64,000 nucleotides of DNA from Coniochaeta sp. PMI_546. Its lineage: Eukaryota; Ascomycota; Sordariomycetes; Coniochaetales; Coniochaetaceae. The position numbers and the translations under genes are program-made. The notes beneath the pieces were generated by a model. The model made no database searches. It worked only from the letters and a program-made list of their open reading frames with translations, and had not been told where the DNA came from. The stretch is taken from NCBI GenBank assembly GCA_021432605.1, contig MU271145.1:1-64000 (forward strand). Direction: 5' to 3'. This document shows, in pieces, positions 38,592-48,028 of the stretch. How positions within the stretch are numbered: the stretch's first letter is position 1; each line of letters opens with the position of its first letter.

Positions 38592-39852
38592 TCAAGTCGG
38601 CAGCTCCGCTCTCCGATCTTCTCCTAGCTCGCTCCTTTGGTCATGAGCTAGTTCACTTCTCGGATCGTAACCCAGCTCACTTCTTCGATCAATCCCTAGC
38701 TCGGTGATTTGCTTAGTGTTGACTGCTCCATCCGGCTTTGCCAGCTTTTCTTCTGGATGAAGGAGCGTAGTGCACTGCGAATCCGTCGGTGTGGGGTATA
38801 TGCCCTGTGCTGCTGAATTCTGCGTCATCGGCGTGCCGTATTCCTCGGCTTTGATAGCAGGAGGGCTATAGTGGTTCGCCGGGGAAGTCGGACTGGATCC
38901 AGCACCGGACAGGGGAGCTGCCTCGTCACCGCGGCCGTGCTGGCCGTTGAGCTTTGCTGCCTGTTGTTTGCGGTACCGCAGCAGCATGAACACCACGCCC
39001 AAAATGACGATGCCTATCACGGCGAGACCGCCGATGACACCTCCAACTATGGCCCCTACAGGTGTACCGCTGCTGCCGCTGCTATTGTTGTTGCTCGTGC
39101 TATTGCTGCCGCTGTTGGCTGGTACAGTCGCTTGACCGCCTGGCGCTGAGCTTGTGCCGGTTGTGGTGACCACAAATGGCTCGGCCGATAGTATCTGCTG
39201 GCCAGCCCAATCATGGGTGTCGCAGTTGAAGAGGCTGAACACTTGATTTGGTGACGCGGTCGTTGCCCACAGATATGTAACGCAGTATGGGTAGTTGATG
39301 TCGTATGTGCTATCCATCCATATCAGCATGGGTTTCATTACGCGGGTGGAACGCAGCTGGGTTCTTGGCCGACTCACCAGCACATTGTCTCCGGACCGGG
39401 GTTCTGGCATTGTTTCTCCGTGGCCCCATAGCATACTGTCGGGAAGGACGACGTCGCACACTCGGATCCCACGCAGCATCCTCGATATCTGCCTTGGTTG
39501 GTGCAGGTGTATGCGAGATCACAGGACATAGCGGAGCCTAAACGACAGCTTTGTTAGTGACCGGCATGATTGCACCATATGGGAGCGTCGTCTGCTTACC
39601 ATCGTCAGTCCAGAAGCCGCAGGTATTGCTGCCTATTGACGTCGAGGCAGAGTCTCTCCTGCGCAGGTCCCCCGCGTCGTTAAAAAGCGGCGTATCGGTA
39701 GGCCGCGGCGAGATCTGGAGATGGGCCCGATCGTGTGGATCGAGCGCCTCTGTTGGCGTCGGAGGCTTCCATTGAGAGACGTACGGTCTCCTGGCCGCCG
39801 AGGCGTGGCTGGCGATAGTAGCTAGAGCTAGTAGAAGTGCGTGCTTGGTCAT
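38592..39852 (-). CDS. Cysteine-rich single-pass membrane protein, Mid2-like layout
   Basis: Exons 39852-39600, 39537-39378 and 39309-38592 give 376 residues. Introns are 62 nt (CTAAC branch) and 68 nt. A signal peptide (about 1-19) is followed by an extracellular cysteine-rich part (NTCGFW, SCDLAYTC, GCCVGSEC, ETMCC, YPYCVTYLW), an S/T/N-rich stalk, one membrane helix (AIVGGVIGGLAVIGIVILGV) and a cytoplasmic tail. The tail ends in four copies of an 8-residue unit, E-L-G-x-D-x-R-S. The layout matches fungal wall-stress-sensor-type proteins with a cysteine module, stalk, helix and short tail. No ligand or pathway can be inferred from the sequence. Confidence 0.78.
38595..38695 (-). repeat. Coding 24-bp repeat, four imperfect copies
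   Basis: Encodes the C-terminal octapeptide repeat ELGIDRRS, ELGYDPRS, ELAHDQRS, ELGEDRRA of the membrane protein. The copies differ at several positions, so it is an older expansion than the SKGE repeat. Confidence 0.85.
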
Positions 39853-40446
39853 CTTAACCAGACTTACAAAGTCGGATGATCAAGATAGATTGAATTGAGT
39901 TCGGCGGGCGAAAACAGAGAGAACAAGGAAAAGGAAATCAACAGTTGCTCCCTCCACGCACCAGCTGAACCCAACCCCGAGAACCTCGCCATCACGAAAG
40001 CTGCAGCTCATCCTTGCTGGAACATGCACAATCGTGCGTTCGCAATTTCAACTGTCGAGATGTCAGCACTAATGCACCTGCGTTGACCCCCTGGCTGGCA
40101 TGGCTCGTTCTTGGCTGCTGAATCAGGACTCCACTCTGACGCAACTATATATAGACCACTGACCAATCGACCAGGTATCATCGTATCTTGCAACACTTGG
40201 AAGGATGAGCTTGCCGTTGAGGCTGAAGAAGTGCATTTGCTTAAACACTTGTAGCGTCGCTATACATGGTGATGATCATCGCCTGACACGAGACTGCGCA
40301 AATGCAAAAGCAGAGGTTGTTGGACCCGACCGCGATGTATCTTGAGGCTTAAGACGATAAGGCGAGGACCAGTGTAGCCAATGTGAAATTGGAACTTGCT
40401 TTCTGTGCCTTGTTCGAGTCGAAATGACGAGGTCGCACTATCAAAG
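39853..40446. other. Intergenic, no gene recognised
   Basis: About 590 bp between two minus-strand genes. Contains the promoter of the cysteine-rich membrane protein. Nothing else seen. Confidence 0.45.
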
Positions 40447-42357
40447 TCATCGAGCAATCCAGTAACCGCCGTTTCCATGCGCCTGGTCCCGCAGCTCGCC
40501 TCCTGCCGTGCGGATCCCGACCCAGTGTGCCGGTATCCGGTCAATATGCGACTGCACCTTCTCCCTGGCATTGACGTATTTATCCGAGAAGCTGCGCGTG
40601 CTCTGCAAAGTCTTGATCTTTTCGACTGCGCCGTCCGGGCCCCAGTTCTGCCGATGGAGGCTCGACATTGTGAGCCAAAGGTCTTGCGTGATTGCATCTA
40701 ACATCTCTTCCTCTGGTGTGCCGGCCGTCTTCATCGGCCCCAGAAAGCCCATGACAACGACTTGCAACTTCGCATCATAGAAGGGTTCATCAAAGCTGTG
40801 GAGCATATGCACGGCAACGAGAGTCTTCTGGACCACCGAGGGCGAGGCGTAGGGTGATGGCCCGAAAGATATGACGGCCTCGTGCCAATCTTCTGACGGT
40901 GGTTCAGCGCCTTTCGACTCCTGTATCCTCGCCCACCCAAAGTAGACTCCCTTCAACCGGAACTTGATATCCTCAGGGACTTCACCGAGATTAGCCGTAG
41001 GGATCCCCAGTCTTTCCGTCCCCTTTCCAGTTCCGCGGACGACCTTGCCCTTGAACTTGATGGGAAAAGGGCTCTGAGGGCCCTCTTCTGGCCCGATAAC
41101 ATCAATTTCATTCCTGGCATCAGCATCGTCAAGGTCGATCGCGCGGTAACGGTCCTCCCTTGCCTGGTCAACTTTCTCGTCGACCGCAGCAACCTTATCC
41201 TCTAGAGTGGCACCGTAAGCCAACTCACCGGCAGTCGTCGCCGCAAACCCTGGCTGATACTGCTGAATCTTGCCCTGTACCGTCTCAACAACAGGTCCAA
41301 CCACCGTACCCACCGTGTTGTTAGCGAACACGGTAGCGGCCTGAATCCCCGCCTCCAGCGGCAGTGTGCGCAGCTTCGCGCCGCGGAACCTAGCCGCGTC
41401 GTTGGACAAGCTGGCGATGCGAACCATTGGGCCAGCGCAGAGGACCTTATGCTTCTTCTTGTCACCGGAGGCTTCCGTCTGGCAGACCACAACGCGGAAG
41501 TACCCATCCTGGGCCGCGGCAGGAATGCGTACAACGTGAGTTTCGCGTGCCACATGAGCCCCGTGCTTGCCGGCATGCTTTGCCAGCCGCTTGGAGGCGC
41601 GGGCTATGTCGTTCTCCCAGCGCTTGGCGACCGAGGGATCCACGTCCGTTGGCGACGAGACACGGAGGGCAGGGGTGACATCAATCCAGGAATCTGTGAA
41701 GCCGATGAAGGCTTTCAGGCGAGAGCCGGTGTCCCCAGAGTAGCCGCGAGGTTGGAGGTGCAGCGTCCGGGATTCTGGAGGAGGAAGGGGATGTGATGGA
41801 GAGGAAAAGATGGTCAGGGTGATGTTCGTCTTCGGTCCACGATAGACTATGAGCGGGCTGGAATGCAGAAGGATGGTGTAGTGCTTCGTGGAAGTTGTGT
41901 TTTGAGGTACGAGTCTCAGGGCGAGGTCACGCGTGGTATTTAAAGCGGTTTGCCAGGCCTTGTGTTGTGACGTCCCTGCTTGCGAGGAAGAGGAAGGAGA
42001 AGGAGACCATGTTTGTGGTCTCGGAGGGTTAAGGTTTGGCCCAGGACTCAGCATTGATGGATTTGCGACAGGGGGCCCGAACGACGAGCTTCCCTTGACG
42101 GCCCGGGCCGGGGCCGGGGCCGGTAACGGGGCCTCCTTAGGAACGGGAGTTCGAACCCGGGGCGGGAGTGGAGGGCGTTGATCCCCATAGTCGCCTTCAG
42201 ACTTCTCCGTATTATTGAGGGTCAAATTTGCTGTCTGAATGCTGAGATTGTCGACAACGGAACTCGAAGCCTGCACCTGTTCCGGGTGTAGTTGAGAGCT
42301 GCCAGAGCTGCCAACCGGCTTCCGTTTTACCCGAAATGTAGAAGAGGATGCATCCAT
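40447..42357 (-). CDS. Large riboflavin-kinase-like protein with N-terminal extension
   Basis: Single frame, 636 residues. The C-terminal domain (about 435-580) has the flavokinase fold marks: GKVVRGTGKGTERLGIPTAN near 451 (the PTAN phosphate/flavin loop), LKGVYFGWARI, and a C-terminal FYDAKLQVVVMGFLGP segment. However, where active riboflavin kinases have the catalytic glutamate in a K-x-x-E-x-H setting, this protein reads KTLVAVH (A515 two residues before H517). The Asn-Pro of that loop is also Ser-Pro. The first ~430 residues hold a proline/serine-rich disordered start and a domain I do not recognise. True fungal FMN1 proteins are about 200 residues. This looks like a paralogue that has lost, or altered, kinase activity; that is inference. 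Confidence 0.78.
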   Translation of the reverse strand: MDASSSTFRVKRKPVGSSGSSQLHPEQVQASSSVVDNLSIQTANLTLNNTEKSEGDYGDQRPPLPPRVRTPVPKEAPLPAPAPARAVKGSSSFGPPVANPSMLSPGPNLNPPRPQTWSPSPSSSSQAGTSQHKAWQTALNTTRDLALRLVPQNTTSTKHYTILLHSSPLIVYRGPKTNITLTIFSSPSHPLPPPESRTLHLQPRGYSGDTGSRLKAFIGFTDSWIDVTPALRVSSPTDVDPSVAKRWENDIARASKRLAKHAGKHGAHVARETHVVRIPAAAQDGYFRVVVCQTEASGDKKKHKVLCAGPMVRIASLSNDAARFRGAKLRTLPLEAGIQAATVFANNTVGTVVGPVVETVQGKIQQYQPGFAATTAGELAYGATLEDKVAAVDEKVDQAREDRYRAIDLDDADARNEIDVIGPEEGPQSPFPIKFKGKVVRGTGKGTERLGIPTANLGEVPEDIKFRLKGVYFGWARIQESKGAEPPSEDWHEAVISFGPSPYASPSVVQKTLVAVHMLHSFDEPFYDAKLQVVVMGFLGPMKTAGTPEEEMLDAITQDLWLTMSSLHRQNWGPDGAVEKIKTLQSTRSFSDKYVNAREKVQSHIDRIPAHWVGIRTAGGELRDQAHGNGGYWIAR

Positions 42358-42840
42358 TTGTACCTGATCCGGGACTGTTGGTCTTACTACGACCTGAGCA
42401 ATTGAGGAATAGTCACCATGGCTTGTCTCATCCCCAAATCAGCCTTCAAGAACATCGATTTTGAGAAGATCAGAGGGAAGGCACACATATTCAATCAGCA
42501 GGTGGAACCGTGAAGCAGCAATTGACGTTCGGACCTTTCGGCAAAGCTGCCCCACCTTAGTTTGGGGTACCTGCAGGTACGTACCTCGCACTGACCATCT
42601 CATTTGGTTCCCCACTACCTTAAGGTACTAATGCTTCACGTCACTCCCGTCTGCTCTCGTCACCATTTGTGGCCGTCACACAAAGCAATGCTATGGTATG
42701 CAGTTCATACGATTAACCTCGGTCAAATACACCTAGCCCCCTCGTTCTGCTCTCTGGGAAGCTTTCGATCATGGTTTGCCTAGGTTTTATGCATCTTAGT
42801 TATCCAGTATCGGAGTCGACCTTGCTGGTGGCCCACCTGT
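42358..42840. other. Intergenic, no gene recognised
   Basis: About 480 bp between two minus-strand genes. Several GGTACC/GTACCT-type words near 42.57-42.63 kb. No gene. Confidence 0.45.
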
Positions 42841-45294
42841 TCAACCAATGCTGAAGCTGACCGCCTTCACCTGCTGACGATCAGTTGCTCCTTTGAATAC
42901 GACATGCTCGCCTGGACCATAGACATTTGCCTGCTTTCCCCCTGGAAACACGATCACTGCACCGTGAAGACCTTCGTTCTTCCTGGATACTACCACATCT
43001 CTGACCACTCCATCATCCCATCCAAACGATACGGACCACCCTCCTAGCACACAGACGCCCTTCACCTCTCCCCTCTTCCAGTCGCTTGGGCAAGCGGGCA
43101 AGAGCTCTATCACAACGCTCTTTTCCATATCTCCTCGCTCTGTCTCCATGAGACCCTCTTCAGCCTGCACCAAGCACTCGATAATCCCAGCAGACCCTCC
43201 AAAGTTTCCATCAATCTGGAACGGTGGGTGATCATCCAGCATGTTGGGCATGGTGCTCTTGCTCAGTAAAAGCTCCACGTGCCGATTGCATTCCTCGGCC
43301 TCGCCCAGTCGAGCATGCAAGTTGATGAGCCATGCCCGACTCCAACCAGTGTGACCGCCCCCGTGTGCCGCGCGTCGCTGCAGGACCTTGGCTGCTGCGT
43401 CGCAGAGCTTCGGTGTCTTCCTGCGAGAGATATACCGTCCCGGATACAGGCCTAGCAAGTGCGAGACGTGGCGATGTCCGGGTTCGATTTCTGCATGGTC
43501 TCGAAGTCCCCATTCTTGGAGCAGGCCGCTGTCAGGGGAAATCTCTAATGGTTGTAGACGCTTGAGAGCCGAGACAACGGCTTCTCGAAGCATGTCTGGG
43601 CTATCTGAATGGAGCGTCTCGTCTGACCAGAGATATAGCTCGAATGCCCAGCGCACAATAGTCGTATCTATCGTCGAGCCCTCGCAGAGTATCCCGTTTG
43701 CACCTGACGACGCGTCGATGAAGGTATTCTCCGGAGACAACGAGGGGTTTGTAACAAGGTATTTCGCGTCAGCAGACGGAATTAAGAAGTCGAGCAGGAA
43801 GGACACCGCGCCGCGCAAGACCGGCGCCAGTCTTACGTGCATGTCCCTGTCATAATGCGTCCTGAGCATCTCAGCTGCATCGATACACACCCAAGCTCCG
43901 CCAAGTGGCCAAAGCGTACTCGGCATCCAACGATCTTGAGGGTCCGTATCGGCCCAGATATCCGTGTTGTGGTGCGCACACCACCCCCCACACCCGTACA
44001 TTGTCTTCGCTGTGACCGCGCCACGGACGGCCATACGCTCGAGGAGGTCGACAACCGGCTCGAAGAAGCACTCCGGCAGATTAGCGGTTGCCGCCGGCCA
44101 GTAGTTCATCTGTAGGTTGATGTTGATGGTGTATTTGCTTCCCCAAGGCGGGGCAAAGAATGGATTCCAGATGCCTTGAAGGTTGGGAGGGAGAGGTTTG
44201 CCATATGGGCACGGTCTGCTGCAGGCGATGAGCAGATACCGTCCGTAGTTGTGGTAGAGCGCTACCAGACCTGCGTCCGGTGGAGTCGCAGCCAGACGTT
44301 CGGGTGTTGGGGTTGCTGAGGCGTCCGGCCAGAATCGCAAATTCACGCGTCCAAAGAGCGACTGGAAGTCTGCGATGTGACGCTGGAGTAGCTCGGCCCA
44401 CGGGCGTGCCAATGCCGAATCCACATTCGATATTGCTGCTGGCTCCGGTTCGGTGTGGCGGTAGGTTGTCTGCGCACAGATGGCTATGGTGCATGCTGCT
44501 GAGGTGACTACCAAGCAGTTGCCGATTGCCTCAACTGTTCCTCCAACTTCCGGGTCGTCTACTGTGACACCGAGGACCATGCATAGCCTGTTACTATCTC
44601 TACCTCCTGGAGTCGCATGGAGCACGATCCTGTTGTCATATGACTTGATACTGTCAAGAAACTCGTTTGTCTCCCACTCAATGTCGCTGGTGCGGTTCAG
44701 CCTGACGACAAACTGGATCATCTCACTTGCCACGACCCGAACAAGGATCGTCTGGTCTGGGTAGCTAGCGACGACATCCCTCCTGATATTGACCATTTGA
44801 CCTTCACCCTTCTCATACCGGTACACAACCGAAGTGGTGGCCGTCTCCAGATCCAGCCACCTCTTATACCCTTTGACATCGTCTTGGGCGCTCGCAGAAC
44901 CATGGCCAAACTCTAGATCGACCCTCCCTAACGGCTCATAATGTCGCATACTATGCGGTGTTGAAAAGAACGCTCTCCGCACCAGCTCCTCAGCCTCGTC
45001 GTGCTTCCCCGACCGGATCAGCTGCCGAAGGAGCGGAAGATACTTTGCGGCATCTCGAGGCGTCCTATCTTGCGGTCCGCCGTACCAGACCGAGTCTTCA
45101 TTCAGCTGCAGCAGCTCCGTGCCCGGTCGCCCGTAGACCATGGCTCCCAGCCGGCCGTTTCCCACGGGCAGTGCGTGAGACCATTCCGGAGCCGGGCTGG
45201 TGTAGTGCAGGTGTAGGTGTTGGTTTGTGGTGTCATAGGAAAAGGGGGATGCGCTCTCGCCAAACAGTTGGCCCGGGCTGTGACTGGAAAGCAT
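42841..45294 (-). CDS. GH95 alpha-L-fucosidase (or alpha-L-galactosidase)
   Basis: Intronless, 817 residues, normal family length. Inverting exo-glycosidase; GH95 members remove alpha-1,2-linked L-fucose, or L-galactose, from xyloglucan side chains and other glycans. N-terminal beta-domain marks: WSHALPVGNGRLGAMVYG and LQLNEDSVWYGGP. Catalytic (alpha/alpha)6 barrel marks: HHNTDIWADTDPQD, SPENTFID and FQIDGNFGGSAGI. No signal peptide is visible from the ATG at 45294, suggesting a cytoplasmic enzyme acting on imported oligosaccharides. A divergently transcribed MFS sugar transporter starts 1.1 kb away, which fits import followed by hydrolysis. Confidence 0.93.
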   Translation of the reverse strand: MLSSHSPGQLFGESASPFSYDTTNQHLHLHYTSPAPEWSHALPVGNGRLGAMVYGRPGTELLQLNEDSVWYGGPQDRTPRDAAKYLPLLRQLIRSGKHDEAEELVRRAFFSTPHSMRHYEPLGRVDLEFGHGSASAQDDVKGYKRWLDLETATTSVVYRYEKGEGQMVNIRRDVVASYPDQTILVRVVASEMIQFVVRLNRTSDIEWETNEFLDSIKSYDNRIVLHATPGGRDSNRLCMVLGVTVDDPEVGGTVEAIGNCLVVTSAACTIAICAQTTYRHTEPEPAAISNVDSALARPWAELLQRHIADFQSLFGRVNLRFWPDASATPTPERLAATPPDAGLVALYHNYGRYLLIACSRPCPYGKPLPPNLQGIWNPFFAPPWGSKYTININLQMNYWPAATANLPECFFEPVVDLLERMAVRGAVTAKTMYGCGGWCAHHNTDIWADTDPQDRWMPSTLWPLGGAWVCIDAAEMLRTHYDRDMHVRLAPVLRGAVSFLLDFLIPSADAKYLVTNPSLSPENTFIDASSGANGILCEGSTIDTTIVRWAFELYLWSDETLHSDSPDMLREAVVSALKRLQPLEISPDSGLLQEWGLRDHAEIEPGHRHVSHLLGLYPGRYISRRKTPKLCDAAAKVLQRRAAHGGGHTGWSRAWLINLHARLGEAEECNRHVELLLSKSTMPNMLDDHPPFQIDGNFGGSAGIIECLVQAEEGLMETERGDMEKSVVIELLPACPSDWKRGEVKGVCVLGGWSVSFGWDDGVVRDVVVSRKNEGLHGAVIVFPGGKQANVYGPGEHVVFKGATDRQQVKAVSFSIG

Positions 45295-46390
45295 TTCAAG
45301 TATTGGTCTTCAGCAGCCGAAGAAATTTAGATGCCGAAGGAAGTGCTCATGACATGATGCGACGGCATCTATCAAGAAGAACACCACAATGGGGCACTGT
45401 GGCCTGTAGGCTGGGATCCATATTGTCGGGACGAGGGAAGTACGCGAGCACGGCAGGGATTGAAGGAGTTGCGCACCGAAATCCCGGAATGTCGGGATTA
45501 CGGTGTGCCTTGCAACAATAGCATGGGGATAATATGGTTTTTACGCAGCTCGTCCGGCCGGTATTGTATCGCGCATGTTGGCAGGGCACATCCAAGATCT
45601 CCTGGCATCTCATTGAGTTGGGCGTGGGGTCAAGACGTGCGAGATCCGCTTGACGAGATCGCTTGACGGTCGAAGAAAGACCCGTCGGTTGCTTCAAGCG
45701 CACCAGTTGACGATGCACCAAGATGCACCAACTTCAATTGGCCCGCCGGCTTTGATCCAAAACCCCGACTGCATAAGAGCAACGACAGTCAGCTCTCGGT
45801 GATTGGAGGAGAATTGGCACCCTCGGAGCGACAACGGGGCTCACACTTGGACTAGACTGGAAGCAGACGATGCAGGTAGCGTATGACTGAGCGAACTCCA
45901 TCTATCATCCAACTGCGTCCTCCTCGGATACGGGTCCTCAAAACCAGACCATCGGGTCTTTTCCACAGGGGAAGTACAGCCCTTAAAGACTCCGTTCGTT
46001 CATGCGGGGAAGACCAGCTTCCCCATGGAGAGGAACAGCCGTACCCCACGTGAGAATGCCACTACCGGCTCGACAACGATCCATTCCGTCGAGCCAATCC
46101 CACGAGACGCACTCGCGGCCAATGCAGCACGACTCTCCTTGTGCTTCACCGTTATTTGCGGAACAAGCTCGTGGGATGAGCTTGACAAGACGACCTCGAT
46201 GCAACTATAACATCTCGTTGGTCTCCCCGCATTATCTGCAATGTCTCTACATCTCAGACCACTGTCTCTTGTCTATGAGAATCACCAATCCTCGAGCGTA
46301 TCATCCTCGGGTTGAGTCATATTTTGTTTGTTGACAGACCGCAGACATCGGACCTGAGCAACCCCAATCAACCTTCCTTCGCTCACCACC
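45295..46390. promoter_or_regulatory. Divergent promoter region, GH95 / MFS sugar transporter
   Basis: 1.1 kb shared by two divergent genes of linked function. Holds the inverted repeat at 45471-45508, about 180 bp upstream of the GH95 ATG and 880 bp upstream of the transporter ATG. The transporter ATG has a good CACCATG context. SYGGRG words occur but not more often than chance predicts. Confidence 0.55.
45471..45508. promoter_or_regulatory. 16-bp-arm inverted repeat, candidate Zn2Cys6 factor site
   Basis: Arms 45471-45486 and 45493-45508 match at 14 of 16 positions around a 6-bp spacer. They arrange CCG/CGG half-sites symmetrically: CCG and CCG on the left, CGG and CGG on the right, with a central CCG-N6-CGG. 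Fungal Zn2Cys6 regulators bind paired CGG triplets. Binding is inferred; the symmetry is seen. Confidence 0.5.
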
Positions 46391-48028
46391 ATGACTGACG
46401 TCGACAACAAGGACGGGGGTGTGGTCCACCACCACGATGATCTTGCCACAGCCGAGAAGCTCGGCCTTGATGTTGACGAAGTCGCCGTCAACCGCCTCAC
46501 CGAGGAAGATCTCATGCGCATCTCGGCCGAGTCTCTCACCGTGAGGTCCAGGACCGGCCTCCGCATCTTCCTCATCATCATCGTCATGGGCTTCAACCAA
46601 GCGGGTTATGGCATCGACTGGGCCGTCATTGGTAACGTCAACTCGTACCAGACCTGGCACGACTACTTCGGCTTCGGAAACAGCGGCCCCATCCTGGGAA
46701 CCATCAATGCGCTGATGCAGATCGGCACGTTCTGCGGTGCGCCGTTCCTCGCCCTCTCCGATGTAATCGGTCGTCGCGGTATCAACTTCCTCGGCAACGC
46801 CATCGTCATTGTCGCTGCCCTCATCCAGGGCCTGGCACCGAACCTCCCCTGCTTCATGGTTGGTCGCTTTCTGCTCGGATTCGGGACGTCCCTGTGCTCG
46901 GCGCCCCAGTACATGGCCGAGATCGCCCCAGTTCACCTCCGCGGCCGTCTCGTCGGTGTCTTCGGCGCTTGCTTCCAGATCGGCTCCATCATCATGATTG
47001 GTGCCATGATGGGCTTCTCCACCTGGGAGGGCAATGACTGGCAGTGGCGCTGCCCACTCATTCTCCAGGGTCTCGCTCCCGCTTTTGTCTGCTGTACGAT
47101 CTACTTCATCGTACCGGAGTCGCCGCGTTACCTCGTCATGAAGAACCAGTCTGAGAAGGCCCGTTTGGTCATTGCAAAGTACATGACCACCAGCGGCGAC
47201 GTCAATGAACCCATTGTACCCCTCGTACTGGCCCAGATCGAGGAATCTCTCGAGTCAAGCCGCACCGGCCTCAAGGCCGCATGGGACTTCCGTCCCTTCT
47301 TCACCAAGGCCGTCTGGTACCGCACCTTCATCCTGCTCATCTACAGTATCTTCCAGCAGTGGAACGGCGGCGGCATTATCGGCTACTACTTGTCCCCGGC
47401 CCTGCAGACCATCGGCATCACCAAGAGCATCGACCAGATCGGCATCAACCTCGGCCTGACGGCCATCTACTTCGTCTTCACAGCCTTCGGCTCGTGGCTG
47501 ATCGACATCTACAGAAGGCGGACCCTCATCTTCGCGGGCCTCATCACCTTCATCATCTTCCAGACGGCCGCGACCATCACCTCGTGGCAATACAGCCTCG
47601 AACCCACCCGGGCGGCCGCCATCCTGACCGTCTTCTGGATGTTCGCCTACCAGATCTGCAGCGCCTCCCTGATCGCCACCATGCACAATCTGTATCCCGT
47701 CGAGATTCTGTCGCTGCCTCTCCGTGCCAAGGGCATGGGGCTGTACTCCGTCTTCCAGGGCGCCGCGGGCGTGGTGCAGAGCTACGGTATCAGTGTCGGC
47801 ATCGAGAAGGTCGGGTACAAGATCTGGGTGGTGTACATCGCCTACAACCTCATCCAGCTGGTGGCGTCGTACTTTATCTTCCCTGAAACGAGCAGGCTGT
47901 CACTCGAGGAGATCGATACAATCTTTGAGACGCCCGGGGCGAATCCTGTTAAGCTGAGTCTAAAGATATCCAAGGCAAAGACGGAGAGGGAGAGGCTTGA
48001 GCGGGCTGCTGGTGTTGGTGCTGCTTAA
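46391..48028 (+). CDS. MFS sugar transporter (sugar porter family)
   Basis: Intronless, 545 residues, twelve predicted membrane helices. Proton-coupled sugar uptake at the plasma membrane. Sugar porter marks: SDVIGRRG between helices 2 and 3, APQYMAEIAPVHLRGRLVG after helix 4, VPESPRYLV at the end of helix 6, the YYLSPALQTIGI segment in helix 7 (a region that contacts sugar), and FPETSRLSLEEID after helix 12. The cytoplasmic N-terminus (about 60 residues, histidine-rich near residue 13) and overall pattern resemble fungal lactose/cellobiose/oligosaccharide permeases. Divergent from the GH95 fucosidase, so a xyloglucan-derived or fucosylated oligosaccharide is a reasonable guess for its cargo. 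Confidence 0.93.
   Translation: MTDVDNKDGGVVHHHDDLATAEKLGLDVDEVAVNRLTEEDLMRISAESLTVRSRTGLRIFLIIIVMGFNQAGYGIDWAVIGNVNSYQTWHDYFGFGNSGPILGTINALMQIGTFCGAPFLALSDVIGRRGINFLGNAIVIVAALIQGLAPNLPCFMVGRFLLGFGTSLCSAPQYMAEIAPVHLRGRLVGVFGACFQIGSIIMIGAMMGFSTWEGNDWQWRCPLILQGLAPAFVCCTIYFIVPESPRYLVMKNQSEKARLVIAKYMTTSGDVNEPIVPLVLAQIEESLESSRTGLKAAWDFRPFFTKAVWYRTFILLIYSIFQQWNGGGIIGYYLSPALQTIGITKSIDQIGINLGLTAIYFVFTAFGSWLIDIYRRRTLIFAGLITFIIFQTAATITSWQYSLEPTRAAAILTVFWMFAYQICSASLIATMHNLYPVEILSLPLRAKGMGLYSVFQGAAGVVQSYGISVGIEKVGYKIWVVYIAYNLIQLVASYFIFPETSRLSLEEIDTIFETPGANPVKLSLKISKAKTERERLERAAGVGAA

Noticed and set aside
45295-46390. Four SYGGRG words (CreA-like) at 45624-45629, 46004-46009, 46044-46049 and 46225-46230
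   Set aside because: About four are expected by chance on both strands of 1.1 kb, so they give no support for carbon-catabolite control.
47255-47886. Histidine/glycine-rich frames overlapping the MFS transporter
   Set aside because: Shadows in other frames of the transporter gene; composition is unlike real protein.
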